8,980 bases of DNA from an uncultured Gemmatimonadaceae bacterium (GTDB lineage: Bacteria; Gemmatimonadota; Gemmatimonadetes; Gemmatimonadales; Gemmatimonadaceae): assembly GCA_955652635.1 (NCBI GenBank), contig CATPBN010000083.1:1-8980 (forward strand). The letters run 5' to 3'. Both the position numbers and the translations under genes were made by a program. A model generated the notes under the pieces. The model searched no databases. It was not told the origin of the DNA and worked only from the letters and a program-made list of their open reading frames with translations. Positions 7,131 to 8,980 of this stretch are shown one piece after another. Position 1 is the stretch's first letter. Each line of letters starts with the position of its first letter.

Positions 7131-8014
7131 CGACAATCATCAACGTTCCTCATTCGCTCGAGGATAAGTCATTCGAGCTGGTGCTGGATCAGGTCGCACC
7201 GTTGCCGCTGGACGAGAAAATCATCGTCGATACCAGGCACGCGCGCTGGGCGTCTCCGTATGGACTGACGGCGCTGCTGGCACTCGCCCAATCGCGCGCG
7301 GAGCGTCCGGTGCTCTACGTTCCCGAAGCCGAGAACGTGAGCCACTACTGGTCGCGGATGGATTTCTTCAAGCACGCAGCCGAGCTCTACGAGATTCAGG
7401 GCCGCGTGAAGAGCACCAAGGCGGCGGAGACCAGCGTGCTGCTCGAGGTTACCTCGATCTCGAAGAGCGACGACGTACACGACGTGGTCGACAAGATCCA
7501 GCAACGGGCGCAGGACGCGCTGGTCAAGAATCTGAATCTCGATGCGAAGATCACCATGCGTTTCACGATGGCGCTCTCGGAGGTCTGTCAGAACATCGTC
7601 GAGCACGCTGGCAGAGGTGGCTGGGTCGCAGTGCAGACTTACACATGGCGCGTTCGACTCGGCGGCAGAAAGGTCGTCGTGATTGCCGTGTGCGACCCGG
7701 GAATCGGATTCAAGCAGTCCCTCGAGTCGGCCCCCGGATTTCAGAAGCGTGAGCGCTGGGATGACGGACAGGCGCTGGAGGAGACCGTGATGCGCGGCGC
7801 TTCCAGGTTCAGGGATCCGGGTCGCGGTCAAGGCCTTGCGGGAGTGCGCAAGTTTGTGGGAACATGGGATGGCAAACTCTCCATCCGAAGTGGCACAGCT
7901 CGTATTGCTGTGCTTCCGAAGGGAGACTGGGACGAGGACGAGCCTCTCCTCGAAGACCTTTCTTATTTTCCGGGTGCGCAAGTGCAGATAACCATTCCGG
8001 AGCGGGTAGCGTGA
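7127..8014 (+). CDS. STAS-like domain fused to a HATPase (GHKL) domain, probable regulatory kinase
   Basis: This 295-residue protein looks like an anti-sigma-factor-type serine kinase with its own STAS-like domain. Residues about 1-110 have STAS-like spacing: KIIVDTRHARWASPYGLTAL at 31-50, where the usual phospho-acceptor serine appears replaced by Tyr45. Residues about 125-295 are a GHKL ATPase: N box SEVCQNIVEHA at 151-161 (E152, N156), G1 box CDPGIGF at 189-195, G2 region GRGQGLAGVRKFV at 232-244, and a closing strand GKLSIRSG. The related RsbW/SpoIIAB family phosphorylates STAS partners. The start is GTG at 7127, overlapping the pfkB stop as GTGA, with GGAGAG at 7110-7115. The gene is followed by a STAS-like partner candidate in the same overlapping fashion. 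Alternatives: a general ATP-binding switch without kinase activity. The domain call is strong; the role is inference. Confidence 0.82.
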   Translation: MTTIINVPHSLEDKSFELVLDQVAPLPLDEKIIVDTRHARWASPYGLTALLALAQSRAERPVLYVPEAENVSHYWSRMDFFKHAAELYEIQGRVKSTKAAETSVLLEVTSISKSDDVHDVVDKIQQRAQDALVKNLNLDAKITMRFTMALSEVCQNIVEHAGRGGWVAVQTYTWRVRLGGRKVVVIAVCDPGIGFKQSLESAPGFQKRERWDDGQALEETVMRGASRFRDPGRGQGLAGVRKFVGTWDGKLSIRSGTARIAVLPKGDWDEDEPLLEDLSYFPGAQVQITIPERVA

Positions 8015-8607
8015 TTAACCACATCGATGTCAGCTCAATGCTCAGGAAGAGTGTTTGTGAGCTCTACTCGAATCTCGTCACCCGCCCCACGGGAGCGGCG
8101 GTGAGGTGCGAGATCGAGCAGGAGCTGGATCGCATTGGGGATCGCGCGCTCACTGTGATCGACTTCTCGCACGTCGGGCTGCTGGATTTCTCCTGCGCCG
8201 ATGAGATCGTTGCCAAGCTGCTGCTTCAGTACGTGAGCCTGGATGCGCCGCGTCGCGAAGTCTACTTCCTCTTTCGCGGGATCAGCGAGTCGCACATGGA
8301 CGCTATCGAAGCCGTGCTCGAGCGGCATAAGCTCGCGCTGGTCACACAACACGCGGATGGAGGGTCGCGACTCGTCGGGATCGTCGATGTCGACGAGAGA
8401 AGCGCATGGGAGATCATCTCTCACCTCGGTGCCGGCGTCAGCGCCGACGTCGCCGAGGTGGCCGATGCCACGGGACTGTCGCGCGAGCACGCGGCGCGCA
8501 TGCTGGACATTCTGTGGCGGAGACGTCTCGTCATCAGGCACGACAAAGGCTACGTCGCAGTTGGCAGCGCCACTGCCCCGGTTGAGCCGATGAGGCTCGA
8601 TGCATGA
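8011..8607 (+). CDS. STAS-like domain fused to a winged-helix domain, candidate regulator
   Basis: A 198-residue protein with two parts. Residues about 40-120 resemble a STAS or DUF4325-like domain: TVIDFSHVGLLDFSCADEIV at 48-67, with Ser61 at the position equivalent to the phosphorylated serine of SpoIIAA (D-x-S pattern), then YFLFRGISESHMDAIEAVL. Residues about 130-177 read as a winged helix: GVSADVAEVADATGLSREHA, AARMLDILWRRRLVIRHDKG and YVAVG, with a two-helix turn and a wing. The C-terminal tail SATAPVEPMRLDA is probably flexible. The start is the GTG at 8011, overlapping the preceding stop as GTGA, with GGAG at 7999-8002; a longer in-frame extension back to 7864 would lie inside the upstream gene and is rejected. 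I infer it is the partner of the preceding ATPase. Ser61 and DNA binding are by-eye inferences. Confidence 0.72.
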   Translation: MINHIDVSSMLRKSVCELYSNLVTRPTGAAVRCEIEQELDRIGDRALTVIDFSHVGLLDFSCADEIVAKLLLQYVSLDAPRREVYFLFRGISESHMDAIEAVLERHKLALVTQHADGGSRLVGIVDVDERSAWEIISHLGAGVSADVAEVADATGLSREHAARMLDILWRRRLVIRHDKGYVAVGSATAPVEPMRLDA

Positions 8608-8909
8608 TGGAAGGATTCCAGCCCTGGCTGATGGTCTCGCGCTATCTGGCGACGCACCCGGGCGATCCCGAGCGGGGGCCCCTCGTAAGACTGCATCCAT
8701 CGGACGCGCGCAAGCGGCTGCTCGAGGACGGAGAGCTCGTCTGGGTATACGGGCCGCGACGTCACGAGATGGCGGTGCTCGTCGTCGATGATACTGTTAG
8801 TCCGGGTACCGTGGTCGCCCGCGATGTCCTGGGAATCGCGCCGGCCGAGATCGTTCGCGTCGTGAAGCATGACTTCGACGCCGGTCGAAGCACCCGCAAC
8901 CTCGGCTAG
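8604..8909 (+). CDS. Small stand-alone double-psi beta-barrel protein (molybdopterin-binding-like or Cdc48-N-like)
   Basis: A 101-residue protein. The core PLVRLHPSDARKRLLEDGEL at 26-45, then VWVYGPRRHEMAVLVVDD and VSPGTVVARDVLGIAPAEIV, has the layout of the C-terminal dinucleotide-binding barrel of molybdopterin oxidoreductases (residue x-P-x-D-A, then D/E-G-x-x-V, then a late PG turn). The same fold occurs in Cdc48/VAT N-domains, and the segment VVARDVLGIAPAEIVRVVK is also reminiscent of the second repeat there. No catalytic molybdenum enzyme is adjacent, and the protein lacks the rest of such an enzyme. It begins at the ATG at 8604, overlapping the previous stop as ATGA, with TGAGG at 8591-8595. 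I do not know its function. Confidence 0.55.
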   Translation: MMEGFQPWLMVSRYLATHPGDPERGPLVRLHPSDARKRLLEDGELVWVYGPRRHEMAVLVVDDTVSPGTVVARDVLGIAPAEIVRVVKHDFDAGRSTRNLG

Positions 8910-8917
8910 GAGAGATA

Positions 8918-8980
8918 TTGACGGAACCGACGCGGAAGATGGGCCTCTCGACAACTGCGATTCACGGCGGTGAGACGCGA
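8918..8980 (+). CDS. Cystathionine gamma-synthase / gamma-lyase type PLP enzyme, N-terminal fragment (runs off the right edge)
   Basis: Only 21 codons are inside the window: TEPTRKMGLSTTAIHGGETR after the start. The GLSTTAIHGGET segment is the characteristic N-terminus of the Cys/Met metabolism PLP-dependent enzyme family (cystathionine gamma-synthase, cystathionine beta/gamma-lyase, O-acetylhomoserine sulfhydrylase, methionine gamma-lyase), all cytoplasmic enzymes of sulfur amino acid metabolism. The start is TTG at 8918, chosen because AGGAGA lies at 8908-8913; an ATG at 8939 has no such signal. The gene follows the beta-barrel gene after 8 nt, so it probably belongs to the same transcript. 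Which of the four activities applies cannot be told from this fragment. Confidence 0.75.
   Translation, partial: MTEPTRKMGLSTTAIHGGETR

Noticed and set aside
7169..7981. Minus-strand ORF of 270 residues opposite the STAS/HATPase gene
   Set aside because: The plus-strand frame holds N, G1 and G2 boxes in order; the antisense frame is a shadow.
7864..8010. 49-residue N-terminal extension of the STAS-winged helix protein
   Set aside because: It lies wholly inside the preceding gene; the GTG at 8011 with GGAG and a GTGA overlap fits the style of the operon.

Overview
The window is a densely packed, GC-rich bacterial chromosomal segment. The heptosyltransferase implies a Gram-negative type envelope. 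My recollection of Mfd N-termini suggests Gemmatimonadota, but this is only a moderate inference because no 16S or other marker is present. Nothing looks mobile: I see no transposase, integrase, tRNA, rRNA or CRISPR repeats.

Layout. (1) Positions 1-764, minus strand: the N-terminal third or less of the transcription-repair coupling factor Mfd, running off the left edge. (2) A short divergent intergenic region with a perfect palindrome, TTGTATACAA, near 864-873. (3) Positions 891-2162, plus strand: an exported protein with a DUF4384-like domain and a long proline/arginine-rich tail, closed by a strong Rho-independent terminator at about 2193-2226. (4) From 2311 to the right edge, plus strand: an apparent single operon of eight genes. 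These are lepA (elongation factor 4), a GT9 LPS heptosyltransferase (waaF type), a ROK-family glucokinase, a PfkB-family carbohydrate kinase, a STAS-like plus HATPase protein, a STAS-like plus winged-helix protein, a stand-alone double-psi beta-barrel protein, and the start of a cystathionine gamma-synthase-type PLP enzyme.

The genes after lepA are joined by abutting or 4-nt overlapping stop/start codons (TGA|GTG, ATGA, GTGA, GTGA, ATGA). The only gaps are 21 nt before pfkB and 8 nt before the PLP enzyme. The 21-nt gap is filled by a possible 7-codon leader ORF that itself ends in ATGA overlapping the pfkB start. This layout predicts one polycistronic transcript with translational coupling.

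The first half of the operon is translation plus envelope and sugar-phosphate metabolism. The second half contains what looks like a compact partner-switching module: an ATPase/kinase fused to a degenerate STAS-like domain, then a separate STAS-like domain that keeps a serine at the usual phospho-acceptor position and is fused directly to a winged helix. If correct, this would be a route from kinase to DNA-binding protein without an anti-sigma factor. It is the most interesting part of the window. All function assignments come from reading motifs by eye.
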